Positions 26,936-35,255 of a DNA stretch of 64,000 nucleotides are shown piece after piece (the stretch's first letter is position 1; every line of letters starts with the position of its first letter). The notes under the pieces are model-generated. The model made no database searches and was not told where the DNA came from. It was given only the letters and a program-made list of their open reading frames with translations. The stretch lies in assembly GCA_036702975.1 (NCBI GenBank), contig DATNPX010000016.1, forward strand, positions 124,001 through 188,000. The letters run 5' to 3'. Made by a program: the position numbers and the translations under genes. The DNA is from DATNPX01 sp036702975 (GTDB lineage: Bacteria; Cyanobacteriota; Vampirovibrionia; Obscuribacterales; Obscuribacteraceae).

Positions 26936-27318
26936 TGATTGGAATCCTTCGGTTACTTGCTTCTGAATTGTTCTAATTGAAAAAGTTATGGGCTTGCTCT
27001 CTCCGGGCAATCTCTACGCAAATCGTTGAAGCAAAAGTATAGGCATTGCCGCGCCAGTAGCCTAGCAGCGCCAGCCATAACAATCCTTCAAAGATTCACG
27101 AACGGGCTCAACTTTAGGAGACGTAGAATAAATTGAACCGTTATACGTTTAGACTAATTCTAATTACATTCCCTGTCAAGTCTTCTCATCAATAAACATA
27201 TTGGATGGAGACACAAGTAATGGAATCCATTCCAGAATCAAGCAGCCACCTCGCCGAGAAGTAGCATTTCGAGAACTTCTAAGAAATAATTGAGCCGTCT
27301 ATTAATTAGGTATCCGAA
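26936..27318. other. 383-base divergent promoter region between katG and the DUF1152 gene
   Basis: AT-rich spacer that must hold both promoters. The clear element is the palindrome at 27149-27163. No RNA gene or terminator is seen. Confidence 0.6.
27149..27163. promoter_or_regulatory. PerR/Fur-like palindrome
   Basis: TTAGACTAATTCTAA has perfect arms TTAGA/TCTAA around a 5-base centre. Against the PerR box TTATAATNATTATAA it matches 11 of 14 defined positions. It lies between katG and the DUF1152 gene. A peroxide regulator of the Fur family is the natural reading, since PerR often controls katG. That is inference; no perR gene is in the window. Confidence 0.5.
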
Positions 27319-28269
27319 TTGGAACTGCCATTCAATTTGCCTGAAGGTTCGCGAGTGCTTGTCGCAGGCGCCGGCGGCGGTTTCGATGTTTGCTGCGCAT
27401 TACCAGTGGCGCTCAAACTAAGAGAACAAGGACACGACGTTCAACTTGCAAACTATAGTTTTACAAATCTGGCGGCTGTGCACGGCGCAGAAACCGAAGT
27501 TCCACAGCTATCGTGCATCCATAAAGAGTCGCGACTGACGGAAGGTGACTATTTCCCCGAACAATTCCTCTGCAAGTGGTGGCACGATAATTTCGCCGAA
27601 GAGAAACAAGTGTGGTGCTACAACCTTGTTGGAGTGCGCCCACTCACCCACATTTTCAGTCATCTACAAAGAACGTTGGATTTGAATGCCGTCATAATTT
27701 TAGATGGTGGCGTCGATGGTTTATTTATCGGAAACGAGTTTGACCTGGCGACTCCATCGATGGATGCAATTTCGATTATTGCCGCATCACAGGTGGACGC
27801 TTGGACAAAAATTTATGCTTTCACTGCCTTTGGAACCGAAGGCGCCGAAAGCGCTGTTCGTCATTCAGATGCACTATTGAGAATCTCTGAACTAAATGCA
27901 CAAAACTCGTTTCTAGGGGTAACTGCATTAACCAGGAGGTCGAGTATCGGCAATGCATTTGTCAGCGCAATTGAATACGCAAATCGCCGCCTTCCTTCAG
28001 AAAAGCATAGCGTCATCGCCGGATCAGTCGTTGAAGCACTGAGAGGAAAGTTCGGTCTCTGCAGCTTCAATGCAAAAACACAAACCGCTCCGGTCTGGGT
28101 ATCTCCACTCACATCCATGTATTGGTTTTTCGAACTTGAGGCAGTGGCAAAAGCGAAGCCGTACTTGAATGAAGTTCTTGAGTCGGACAATGTAATGGAT
28201 GTGTCCAATGCCATTGAGAAGACGAGAGCGAGACTAGGTGTGATGCCCAAAAGTGACATTCCAATTTAA
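27319..28269 (+). CDS. DUF1152-family protein
   Basis: 316 residues. The N-terminal VLVAGAGGGFDVCCALPVALKL is a glycine-rich, nucleotide-type loop typical of DUF1152, and IILDGGVDGLFIGNE in the middle fits the family. Its activity is unknown. The start is TTG 27319; no ATG occurs early in the frame and AGG lies about 8 bases upstream. It is divergent from katG and may share its regulation. Nothing indicates a membrane or exported location. Confidence 0.75.
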   Translation: MELPFNLPEGSRVLVAGAGGGFDVCCALPVALKLREQGHDVQLANYSFTNLAAVHGAETEVPQLSCIHKESRLTEGDYFPEQFLCKWWHDNFAEEKQVWCYNLVGVRPLTHIFSHLQRTLDLNAVIILDGGVDGLFIGNEFDLATPSMDAISIIAASQVDAWTKIYAFTAFGTEGAESAVRHSDALLRISELNAQNSFLGVTALTRRSSIGNAFVSAIEYANRRLPSEKHSVIAGSVVEALRGKFGLCSFNAKTQTAPVWVSPLTSMYWFFELEAVAKAKPYLNEVLESDNVMDVSNAIEKTRARLGVMPKSDIPI

Positions 28270-28539
28270 TCAAATCACATCATCGCAGACCGTGTGACTT
28301 TAAAGTCCCTGAAATGTTCCGCGGCTAGACTGCAGTCATTGAATTGGTTCGTAATGGCACAAGCAGCCAATCCAGGCAGGGTGCATCAGGGATATAACAA
28401 CACGTGTGAGTTTGCAGCCCTCGAACATAAGACCTATATGGAGCAGCCATCGGAAGCAGCCAGGGTGGTGGCAGATGCGGTGCCCGAACTATTCGTCTTC
28501 CACTCTTAACAAACACCGCTCACAAATCATATTGGTCTA
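28270..28539. other. Spacer upstream of the riboswitch promoter
   Basis: 270 bases with a short frame (28294-28509) lacking ribosome site and homology; I treat it as non-coding. No other structure noted. Confidence 0.4.
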
Positions 28540-28569
28540 TTGACCGAACCAGCATTCATAACCTATAAC
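28540..28569 (+). promoter_or_regulatory. Predicted sigma-70-type promoter of the metE-nrdAB transcript
   Basis: -35 TTGACC (28540-28545), 18-base spacer, -10 TATAAC (28564-28569). Transcription would begin near 28576, just before the riboswitch at about 28593. Confidence 0.5.
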
Positions 28570-28592
28570 TTCTCCGATGGCTTAAATCCAAA

Positions 28593-28733
28593 GTGGAGGT
28601 AAACGCAGCATAAAACTCGTGTTCTGCAATTAAAGGGATCGCAGATGCGATCTGGTGGGGAAAGTGTGGTGTAAGTCCACCGCTGTCCCGCAACTGTAAG
28701 GCAATCAATAGCAAAGTCAGACTGCCCACCTGA
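28593..28733 (+). ncRNA. Cobalamin (B12) riboswitch
   Basis: The aptamer core is recognisable: GGTGGGGAAAGTGTGGTGTA, then a GTCCACCGCTGTCCCGCAAC block and CTGTAAGG, ending with the B12-box-like AGTCAGACTGCCCACCT. These are the conserved J and P pieces of the adenosylcobalamin aptamer. AGGT at 28597-28600 can pair with ACCT at 28728-28731 as the closing P1 stem. metE, a classic target, lies downstream. Exact 5' and 3' edges are estimated. Confidence 0.9.
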
Positions 28734-28764
28734 ACACACACAACAAATTCACCTCTTCGAGGCA

Positions 28765-28822
28765 AGGAGGGAGATTTCGGTGAGCATTGGCATTGCTGCC
28801 ATTCATACGAGATTGAGCTCCT
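28765..28822 (+). promoter_or_regulatory. Candidate antiterminator pairing of the B12 switch
   Basis: AGGAG (28765-28769) can pair with CTCCT (28818-28822), which overlaps the 5' arm of the terminator stem. CCTC at 28752-28755 could compete with it by pairing with GAGG (28759-28762) or with the same AGGAG. This offers a plausible ON/OFF choice. It is inference from base pairing only. Confidence 0.4.
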
Positions 28823-28850
28823 GGTCTAGCGACCGGGATTTTTTGTTTTT
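28820..28850 (+). terminator. Intrinsic terminator of the B12 riboswitch expression platform
   Basis: CCTGGTC (28820-28826), loop TAGC, GACCGGG (28831-28837) pair with one G-T wobble, then ATTTTTTGTTTTT. Placed about 90 bases after the aptamer, it is the likely switch point for premature termination when B12 is bound. Confidence 0.8.
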
Positions 28851-28872
28851 GGCGAATCAAAAGGAAGATCAT

Positions 28873-29004
28873 ATGAATGGAATAAGTGGACTGAATCAGA
28901 CAGAAAATAAGCAGTTATGTGCCAAAGGCAGATTTGTTCTTGTAGCAGTCGATGAGAACAACAGACCAGTAAGACTCAACCCCTCTTTAACGTGCGCGAG
29001 GTAA
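28873..29004 (+). CDS. Small leader ORF before metE, thioesterase-like C-terminal fragment
   Basis: 43 residues from ATG 28873, with AAGGA 7 bases upstream. The second half, GRFVLVAVDENNRPVRL, resembles the C-terminal strand of acyl-CoA hotdog thioesterases (FVFVAVDENGRP-type), so it may be a decayed thioesterase or a coincidence. Its TAA (29002-29004) is 3 bases before the metE ATG and its last codons contain the GAGG ribosome site of metE, suggesting translational coupling. A longer frame from GTG 28780 would run through the terminator. Confidence 0.5.
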   Translation: MNGISGLNQTENKQLCAKGRFVLVAVDENNRPVRLNPSLTCAR

Positions 29005-29007
29005 CGT

Positions 29008-31332
29008 ATGGTTTTTGCATCCAATCTCGGTTACCCGAGAATCGGCTCGAAACGCCAGTTAAAAAAAGCAGTGGAAGATTTCTGGAGTGGAAAATCGTCA
29101 GAGTCAGAGTTATTCGAGGTGGGAAAGACGCTGCGAATTGCCGCGTGGAAGCTCCAGGAAGAAGCGGGTATGGACTTTATCCCTTCTAACGATTTTTCTT
29201 TTTACGACCACGTTTTAGACACCATCGCCATGGTCGGCGCCCTACCCAAACGTTTCCAGTGGTCAAATGACAATGTTGACATCAACACCTACTTCTTGAT
29301 GCCGCGAGGCACGGCCAGTGTCCAGCCCAATGAATCAAACAGCAGCGGCACTAAGCTGGAAGCACAGGCGATGGAGATGACCAAATGGTTCGTCACCAAC
29401 TACCACTTCATCGTTCCGGAATTAGAAGAAGATCAACAGTTCAAGCTGGCATCAAGAAAACCACTGGATGAATATCTAGAAGCAAAGGCTGCAGGGATTG
29501 AGACGCGTCCAGTTTTACTTGGTCCGGTTACATTCTTGCACCTGGCCAAGGGTCAACAGCTGGAGAAAAATACAAAGCTTTTAGAGCGGCTGCTGGATGT
29601 CTATTTAGAAATCTTGTTGGAACTGAAAACAGCCGGGGCTCAGTGGGTTCAGCTTGACGAGCCCTGCCTTTCCACAGACCTCGACGATGGTGCGCGGATG
29701 GCACTCGAACTCGCATACGAAACGTTGAACACTTGTGGGCTGCCGATCATGCTCACTACATATTTCTCAGCGATGGACAAAAATCTCAAGACTGCACTGA
29801 ATTTGCCTGTTCAAGGTATTCATCTAGATCTGATCAATGGGTCAAGAGATCTCGAATATGCTCTATCACACTTGCCCGCCTCAATGCTCCTCTCCGCAGG
29901 AGTCATTGACGGCCATAACGTATGGAGATGCAACCTCGAAAAGACAATCAATCTTGTCGGAGATATCGCAGAAAAAATTGGTCCCGAACGTTTGGTTGTA
30001 GCGCCGTCCTGCTCGTTAATGCATGTACCGATGGACCTCGAACTTGAAACTTCAATCGAAACTGAAATTAAGTCGTTGCTCTCTTTCGCTAAGCAAAAGG
30101 TGCAAGAGGTCTCGATAATCACAGACGGCTTGTGTTGCGGGTTGACAGAGATCGCTCAAGCGCTGAACGAATCGAATGCTGTTTTCGAGCGAACAAGCAC
30201 AAGTAAATTCCGCCACAACCCGAGTGTGGAGAATCAGCTAGATCTCATCACTCCAGAGATGTCGCGTCGCAAGGCCCCCTTCTCAACCAGATTTCGCAAG
30301 CAGCAAGAGCGATTTCACTTGCCTCCTCTTGCAACGACTACCATTGGTTCCTTTCCTCAAACAAAAGAGATTCGAGAAGCAAGAAGACAGTTTCGCAGCG
30401 GAAGAATTGACAAAGCGCAGTATGAAAAAGCGATGCAAGACGAAATCGCGAACAATATAACTTTGCAAGAGAAGATCGGACTGGACGTTTTGGTGCATGG
30501 AGAGCCCGAGCGAACCGACATGGTGGAATACTTTGCGGACGAGCTCAGCGGCATGCTGGTCACTCAATATGGTTGGGTGCAGAGTTACGGATCGCGCTGC
30601 GTAAAGCCACCTGTGATTTACGGTAACGTTTCGCGACCTCAGCCTATAACTGTTGCATGGGCGAAGTATGCACAGAGCCTCACTGACAAACCCGTAAAAG
30701 GCATGCTTACTGGTCCTCTGACGATGCTGCAATGGTCATTTGTGCGAGACGATCAACCTCGAGAGAAAACCTGCCTTGAACTTGCCCTTGCAATTAGAGA
30801 TGAGGTTCAGGATCTGGAATCGGCTGGAATAAAAATCATTCAGATCGATGAACCCGCAATTAGAGAAGGTCTTCCCATGAAGAAAGAGGAGTGGAGCGAC
30901 TACTTGCGTTGGTCAGTAAAATGCTTCCGATTGGCCTCTTCAGGTGTTGCCGATGATACCCAAATTCACACTCACATGTGTTATTCAGAATTCGGTGACA
31001 TGGTTCAAGCGATAGCTGATATGGATGCCGATGTCATCTCAATCGAAGCAGCACGCTCGAGTATGGACTTGCTGAGCACGCTCAAGGAGATCCAGTATCC
31101 AAATGCGATTGGTCCCGGGGTGTATGATATACATTCACCTAGAGTGCCCTCTGAAGCAGAGATCGAGCAATTGCTTCAAAAAGCCCTTGAAGTGATCGAC
31201 TTCGATAAGCTCTGGGTCAACCCTGACTGTGGCTTAAAGACACGCAACTGGCAAGAAGTTCTTCCGAGCTTGGCCGCGTTGGTAAAATCTGCGCTTCGCT
31301 TAAGAAAAGATGCTGCTAGCGTAAGCCAGTAA
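29008..31332 (+). CDS. metE: Cobalamin-independent methionine synthase
   Basis: 774 residues, typical of MetE. Transfers the methyl of 5-methyl-tetrahydrofolate (triglutamate) to homocysteine in the cytoplasm without B12. The N-terminal domain opens with NLGYPRIGSKRQLKKAVEDF. In the C-terminal domain the zinc ligands occur in HTHMCYSEF (His and Cys), a glutamate about 20-25 residues later and NPDCGLKTR (Cys). TTIGSFPQT marks the start of the catalytic half. ATG 29008 has GAGG 6 bases upstream. It is the first large gene after the B12 riboswitch; nrdA follows 29 bases later, so the switch probably controls both. Confidence 0.95.
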   Translation: MVFASNLGYPRIGSKRQLKKAVEDFWSGKSSESELFEVGKTLRIAAWKLQEEAGMDFIPSNDFSFYDHVLDTIAMVGALPKRFQWSNDNVDINTYFLMPRGTASVQPNESNSSGTKLEAQAMEMTKWFVTNYHFIVPELEEDQQFKLASRKPLDEYLEAKAAGIETRPVLLGPVTFLHLAKGQQLEKNTKLLERLLDVYLEILLELKTAGAQWVQLDEPCLSTDLDDGARMALELAYETLNTCGLPIMLTTYFSAMDKNLKTALNLPVQGIHLDLINGSRDLEYALSHLPASMLLSAGVIDGHNVWRCNLEKTINLVGDIAEKIGPERLVVAPSCSLMHVPMDLELETSIETEIKSLLSFAKQKVQEVSIITDGLCCGLTEIAQALNESNAVFERTSTSKFRHNPSVENQLDLITPEMSRRKAPFSTRFRKQQERFHLPPLATTTIGSFPQTKEIREARRQFRSGRIDKAQYEKAMQDEIANNITLQEKIGLDVLVHGEPERTDMVEYFADELSGMLVTQYGWVQSYGSRCVKPPVIYGNVSRPQPITVAWAKYAQSLTDKPVKGMLTGPLTMLQWSFVRDDQPREKTCLELALAIRDEVQDLESAGIKIIQIDEPAIREGLPMKKEEWSDYLRWSVKCFRLASSGVADDTQIHTHMCYSEFGDMVQAIADMDADVISIEAARSSMDLLSTLKEIQYPNAIGPGVYDIHSPRVPSEAEIEQLLQKALEVIDFDKLWVNPDCGLKTRNWQEVLPSLAALVKSALRLRKDAASVSQ

Positions 31333-31361
31333 CAAGGACTGTTCATCAGTCTAAGGAGCAC

Positions 31362-33071
31362 ATGAAATTAGACGAGCTCGATACGGTTGCACTAACCGAT
31401 TTTGCAAAACAAACGCTTGAGGGCCGCTACACATTCGAAAACGAGCAACCCGAAGATATCTTCAAACGGGTCGCTACTGCTTACGGCAGCAATTCTGAAC
31501 ATTCAAAAAGACTTTTGTCGTACATGCAGAAGCTGTGGCTCATACCTGCTAGCCCAATTCTGGCTAACGGCGGAACCTCGCGCGGATTGCCCATCTCCTG
31601 CTATTTAAACGAGTGCGAAGACTCGATAGACGGCATTGGCAATCATATTCAGGAGATTCTCTATATGTCCACCCGAGGAGGGGGAATTGGGACATACTTT
31701 GGCAACGTAAGAAGCAAAGGCGAAAAAAACTCTCGCGGCACTGAAACGACGGGCGCCCTACAGTTCATGCACATCATTGATTCAGTTCGACTGGCGAGCA
31801 ATCAAGGTAATGCGCGCCAGGGAAGTATCGCCGAATGGCTGCATATTGACCATCCGGAAATTGAAGAGTTCATTCTTATGCGACGGCTTGAAGGCGATGT
31901 GCATAGGCTCAATCGCAATCTCGACCATGGGGTTTCAATCCCCGATGAGTTCATGCGATGTGTGGCAAATGAGGAGCTCTGGAGTCTACGAGATCCACAT
32001 TCTGGAAGAGTAGTAAAGACGATTCCGGCGGTTTACTTGTGGGAGCTGTTACTGACGACACGGGCTGGTACTGGACGAGGCGAACCTTATCTGCACTTTA
32101 TCGACCGCTCGAATGAACATCTCCACTCAGATTTAAAGGCACAGGGAATGCAGATCAAACATCTCAACTTGTGCACTGAAGTATGCCTACCGACGAGTGA
32201 GAACTATTCCAATATCTGTGCGTTGTCGTCAGTGAATGTCGAGTACTTCGATGAATGGTCGCATGTTCCAAATTTCATCGACGACTGCGTTGAATATTTA
32301 GATAACATAGTCACCGATTTTATAAAAAAAGCTCCCAATCAACTATGGCGAGCAAAAAAGGCCGCCGAATGGGAACGCTCTGTAGGACTGGGGCAAATGG
32401 GCTTCCATACCTATTTGCAGTCACATATGATTCCATTTGAATCAGCTACAGCTGTTTCAGTCAATTTGGAAATTGCAAAATTCATCCACTCGTCTGCGAT
32501 GCAAGCCAAAGATCGGTTGAGTAAACAGAGAGGTCCAGCCAAAGGATTAAAGAAAGACCGTATGGCACACGTGATAGCGATCGCACCAAATGCCACCACG
32601 TCCATTATCGCCAATACCTCACCCAGCATAGAACCGTGGGACAGCAATTTCTTCTTACACAAGACGATTGCCGGAGCCTTTGCTGTGCGCAACAAACATC
32701 TCGAACGAATTCTGAAAGAAAGACTTTCAGGACAGGAGTTAGAGACAGCGTGGCAGTCTATATTGGCTAGTGAAGGTTCAGTTCAACATCTGACAGAACT
32801 GACCGAATTAGAAAAGTCCGTTTTCAAAACTGCTTACGAGATCAATCAACATGCAGTAGTTAAACTCGCCGCCGACAGGCAACAATTTATTTGCCAATCA
32901 CAATCGGTCAATCTATTTTTCCCAGCTCGCGCTGACAAAGGCTATGTTGATTCAGTGCACTTTAGCGCATGGAAATCGGGTTTGAAGAGTCTCTATTACT
33001 ATCGTTCCAAGTCTGAATTGAACGGCTCGGTCGTCTCATTCGACTCGAGCTGCATCAGCTGTGAAGGATAG
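31362..33071 (+). CDS. nrdA: Class Ia ribonucleotide reductase, alpha subunit (short form)
   Basis: 569 residues. Reduces ribonucleotides to deoxyribonucleotides with NrdB. Active-site landmarks are present: ISCYLNEC, NLCTEV and CALSSVNV (substrate cysteines and the NxCxE radical/proton motif), PNATTSIIANTSPSIEP, and a C-terminal redox pair in CISCEG. The N-terminus is short: no ATP-cone is visible, unlike E. coli NrdA at about 760. It would lack the usual overall activity switch. The ATG at 31362 follows AAGGAG. nrdB follows 5 bases after the stop. Confidence 0.92.
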   Translation: MKLDELDTVALTDFAKQTLEGRYTFENEQPEDIFKRVATAYGSNSEHSKRLLSYMQKLWLIPASPILANGGTSRGLPISCYLNECEDSIDGIGNHIQEILYMSTRGGGIGTYFGNVRSKGEKNSRGTETTGALQFMHIIDSVRLASNQGNARQGSIAEWLHIDHPEIEEFILMRRLEGDVHRLNRNLDHGVSIPDEFMRCVANEELWSLRDPHSGRVVKTIPAVYLWELLLTTRAGTGRGEPYLHFIDRSNEHLHSDLKAQGMQIKHLNLCTEVCLPTSENYSNICALSSVNVEYFDEWSHVPNFIDDCVEYLDNIVTDFIKKAPNQLWRAKKAAEWERSVGLGQMGFHTYLQSHMIPFESATAVSVNLEIAKFIHSSAMQAKDRLSKQRGPAKGLKKDRMAHVIAIAPNATTSIIANTSPSIEPWDSNFFLHKTIAGAFAVRNKHLERILKERLSGQELETAWQSILASEGSVQHLTELTELEKSVFKTAYEINQHAVVKLAADRQQFICQSQSVNLFFPARADKGYVDSVHFSAWKSGLKSLYYYRSKSELNGSVVSFDSSCISCEG

Positions 33072-33076
33072 CCACC

Positions 33077-34081
33077 ATGCTCCTAAAATCTACCAGAGCC
33101 GCATTCAAACCATTCGCCTATCCTTGGGCATTCGAGTTTTATCAACTTGCATCAAGACAGCACTGGTTGCCGGTCGATGTATCACTCGAGAAAGATCTGC
33201 GCGATTGGCTGACGTTACCTGATTCGGAACGCAATTTGCTGACTCAAGTGCAGCTCTATCTTGCTAATGCGGATACAGATATCGCATCCAACTACACGGA
33301 AAAATTTCTTCCCCTTTTTCCTCTGCCAGAAATTCGGATGATGCTGCTGGCATTTGCGGCGATGGAAGCAATTCATAGCGAATCATACGCGTACACGTTG
33401 GATCAGCTCGGTTTCCCAGAAACAGCATATTCAAAGTTTCTGGACGTGCCGCAGATGTATGAAAAGCATTGCTTTATCACGGCTGAACGCGATGAAGATC
33501 TCACGTCTGTGCAAAAAACGCTGCTAGATATAGCGATCAACTCGATATTTGGGGAAGGCTTGCAGCTTTTTAGCGCCTTCGCCATTATTCTTTCATTCGA
33601 CCAACGCGGGCTTATGCGAGGACTCTGTGACTTAACACAATACATCGCTAGAGACGAAGATCTGCATTGCAAGGGAATGACACGTTTATTCTCCGTTCTT
33701 GCAGCTGAGAACAAGTCAGAGCTAACCGCTGATTTGATTGAGTTGATCGCCAAGGCTGGAACACGCTCGATCGAGCTCGAAGATCATTTCATCGATCTTG
33801 CTTTCGAGCTTGGAGATCTTCCGAACCTGACAGCGTCCAGTCTCAAAGAGTACATTCGCTATATAGCAAACAAACGGCTGGCAGCAGTCGATTTTCCCTT
33901 GCTTTACCCTGAGATCGAAACCAATCCACTTCCGTGGACCGATCTGCTCTTCGGTGCATCAATAAAAACAAACAATTTTGAACGCACCGGAATTGAATAC
34001 CAGAAAGACAATCTTTCAGGTTCGTGGGAGAACGCGAGGCAACGCCGAAAGGAACTTCTCAGGGACTCGAGTTTTAGCTAG
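33077..34081 (+). CDS. nrdB: Class Ia ribonucleotide reductase, beta subunit
   Basis: 334 residues. Ferritin-like protein that holds the diiron centre and tyrosyl radical. Ligands are visible: an early Asp in NADTDIA, Glu and His in EAIHSESY with the radical Tyr in the same positions as E. coli (E115, H118, Y122), a Glu in FGEGLQLF, and DEDLH (Glu/His). The Tyr argues for classical class Ia rather than Mn/Fe type Ic. It is the third gene of the B12-switched operon, next to nrdA. The oxygen-dependent reductase would replace a B12-dependent NrdJ when B12 is scarce, if one exists elsewhere. Confidence 0.9.
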   Translation: MLLKSTRAAFKPFAYPWAFEFYQLASRQHWLPVDVSLEKDLRDWLTLPDSERNLLTQVQLYLANADTDIASNYTEKFLPLFPLPEIRMMLLAFAAMEAIHSESYAYTLDQLGFPETAYSKFLDVPQMYEKHCFITAERDEDLTSVQKTLLDIAINSIFGEGLQLFSAFAIILSFDQRGLMRGLCDLTQYIARDEDLHCKGMTRLFSVLAAENKSELTADLIELIAKAGTRSIELEDHFIDLAFELGDLPNLTASSLKEYIRYIANKRLAAVDFPLLYPEIETNPLPWTDLLFGASIKTNNFERTGIEYQKDNLSGSWENARQRRKELLRDSSFS

Positions 34082-34092
34082 TCGTCTAGATT

Positions 34093-34779
34093 TTAGATGG
34101 TTACCTTCAAGTCATGTTTATAGAGCCTGCCATCTATATGTGTCATTTCCGATAGTGGCAAGAACTGCCCGTGGTTTTGATCGTAACTAAAAACAGTACC
34201 TGCTTCAATTTTGTACACCCAACCATGCAAGTTCAAGTCCCCTCGCGAAATTCGAGCAGCAATCGCAGGATGCGTGCGCAAATTCTCTAACTGCGCCAGC
34301 ACATTTTCTTGAATAGCAACGTTCATTAGATCGTCGCCTTCCAAATTCGGATAGTTCTCCAGAGCAATACGCCTTGTTGCTTCAGCATGCTGTTGCAACC
34401 ACATAGCCATGGTTGGCATATGCTTGCATTTCTCCGGATGCAATAGCGCATCCATGGCACCACAGAAAGAATGCCCACAAACTATTATGTCCTTGACCTT
34501 CAGCACGGCTGCAGCCATTTCGATAGTAGCAATCTCGCCGCTTGTAGAACCAGTAAACGCAGGAATAATGTTGCCAGCATTCCGTAAGATAAACAAATCT
34601 CCAGGATCTGTCTGCGTAAGTTCATTAGGATTGATGCGAGAATCGGAACATGTAATAAACAGCGCCTCAGGTTGCTGGCCTTTAGCCAAACGTTCGAATA
34701 GGTCCTTGCGAGAGCTAAAAACTTTGGTTTGGAAGTGGTGGATTCCGGTAACAAGCTTTTTCACGACGAAGCGCTCCAT
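34093..34779 (-). CDS. Beta-class carbonic anhydrase
   Basis: 228 residues, the usual size. Interconverts CO2 and bicarbonate. Zinc ligands and active-site residues: CSDSR (Cys at about 44, Asp at 46, Arg at 48) and HSFCGAM (His at about 103, Cys at 106). The RNAGN motif (about 66-70) is also typical. No signal peptide, so cytoplasmic. It is divergent from an ArsR-type regulator, with an inverted repeat in between that could control it. It converges with nrdB, leaving 11 bases between the stop codons. Confidence 0.93.
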   Translation of the reverse strand: MERFVVKKLVTGIHHFQTKVFSSRKDLFERLAKGQQPEALFITCSDSRINPNELTQTDPGDLFILRNAGNIIPAFTGSTSGEIATIEMAAAVLKVKDIIVCGHSFCGAMDALLHPEKCKHMPTMAMWLQQHAEATRRIALENYPNLEGDDLMNVAIQENVLAQLENLRTHPAIAARISRGDLNLHGWVYKIEAGTVFSYDQNHGQFLPLSEMTHIDGRLYKHDLKVTI

Positions 34780-34887
34780 TCTTGAGTATTCTTTTTCCCC
34801 GCCAAATTTATACCACTACAGTGCAGAGTTTCTGCTAAGCATCACCAGAGTAGGCTTTTGCTGGTTGTGTTACACTATGAGCATGTA

Positions 34888-34905
34888 AGCATATGCACAT
34901 ATGCT
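34888..34905. promoter_or_regulatory. Candidate ArsR-family operator
   Basis: AGCATATGCACATATGCT: perfect 7-base arms AGCATAT/ATATGCT around GCAC. It lies 30 bases upstream of the arsR-type gene and 108 bases upstream of the carbonic anhydrase. Autoregulation is the likely use. Confidence 0.55.
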
Positions 34906-34934
34906 AAACTCGGCGAATCGCCCAAGGTTAAGTA

Positions 34935-35255
34935 ATGTCAGAGAACGCCCTCCGTCAATTCAAGTCTGAATTTTTCAAAGCTTTGTCCAGTCCGCTTCGT
35001 ATCCGGATTCTGGATGAACTACGCGAAGGTGAGCTTACCGTATCTGACCTCCGCAATCGGCTCGGAGTAGAGCCTGCAAACGTTTCGCAACAGCTCGCGA
35101 TCCTAAGAACCAAAAACATTGTCGTTCCGCGCAAACAAGGCAGCAACATATTTTATAGCTGCCCAGATCCAACCATCTTTGAGCTCTTAGATGTCGCGAA
35201 GAAAATATTCAACAATCATCTTGTTGGCGTCAAACAGATCCTTGAGACCTTGTAA
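34935..35255 (+). CDS. ArsR-family transcriptional regulator
   Basis: 106 residues. A winged helix-turn-helix: LSSPLRIRILDELREG, then LTVSDLRNRLGVEPANVSQQLAILR (recognition helix) and the wing KQGSNIFYSC. The CxC metal motif of arsenic/cadmium sensors is replaced by TVS, so the effector is not the classical ArsR one. It follows AAGG 7 bases before the ATG. It is divergent from the carbonic anhydrase, so carbon, pH or sulfur status may be the signal; that is guesswork. Its 3' end overlaps the antisense frame at 35216. Confidence 0.85.
   Translation: MSENALRQFKSEFFKALSSPLRIRILDELREGELTVSDLRNRLGVEPANVSQQLAILRTKNIVVPRKQGSNIFYSCPDPTIFELLDVAKKIFNNHLVGVKQILETL

Noticed and set aside
28294..28509. 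71-residue plus-strand frame before the B12 riboswitch
   Set aside because: No Shine-Dalgarno, no recognisable composition, and it ends just before the promoter.
28780..29004. 74-residue GTG-started frame after the riboswitch
   Set aside because: It runs through the intrinsic terminator; the strong AGGAGG before it is better explained as a regulatory pairing segment. The shorter ATG frame from 28873 is preferred.
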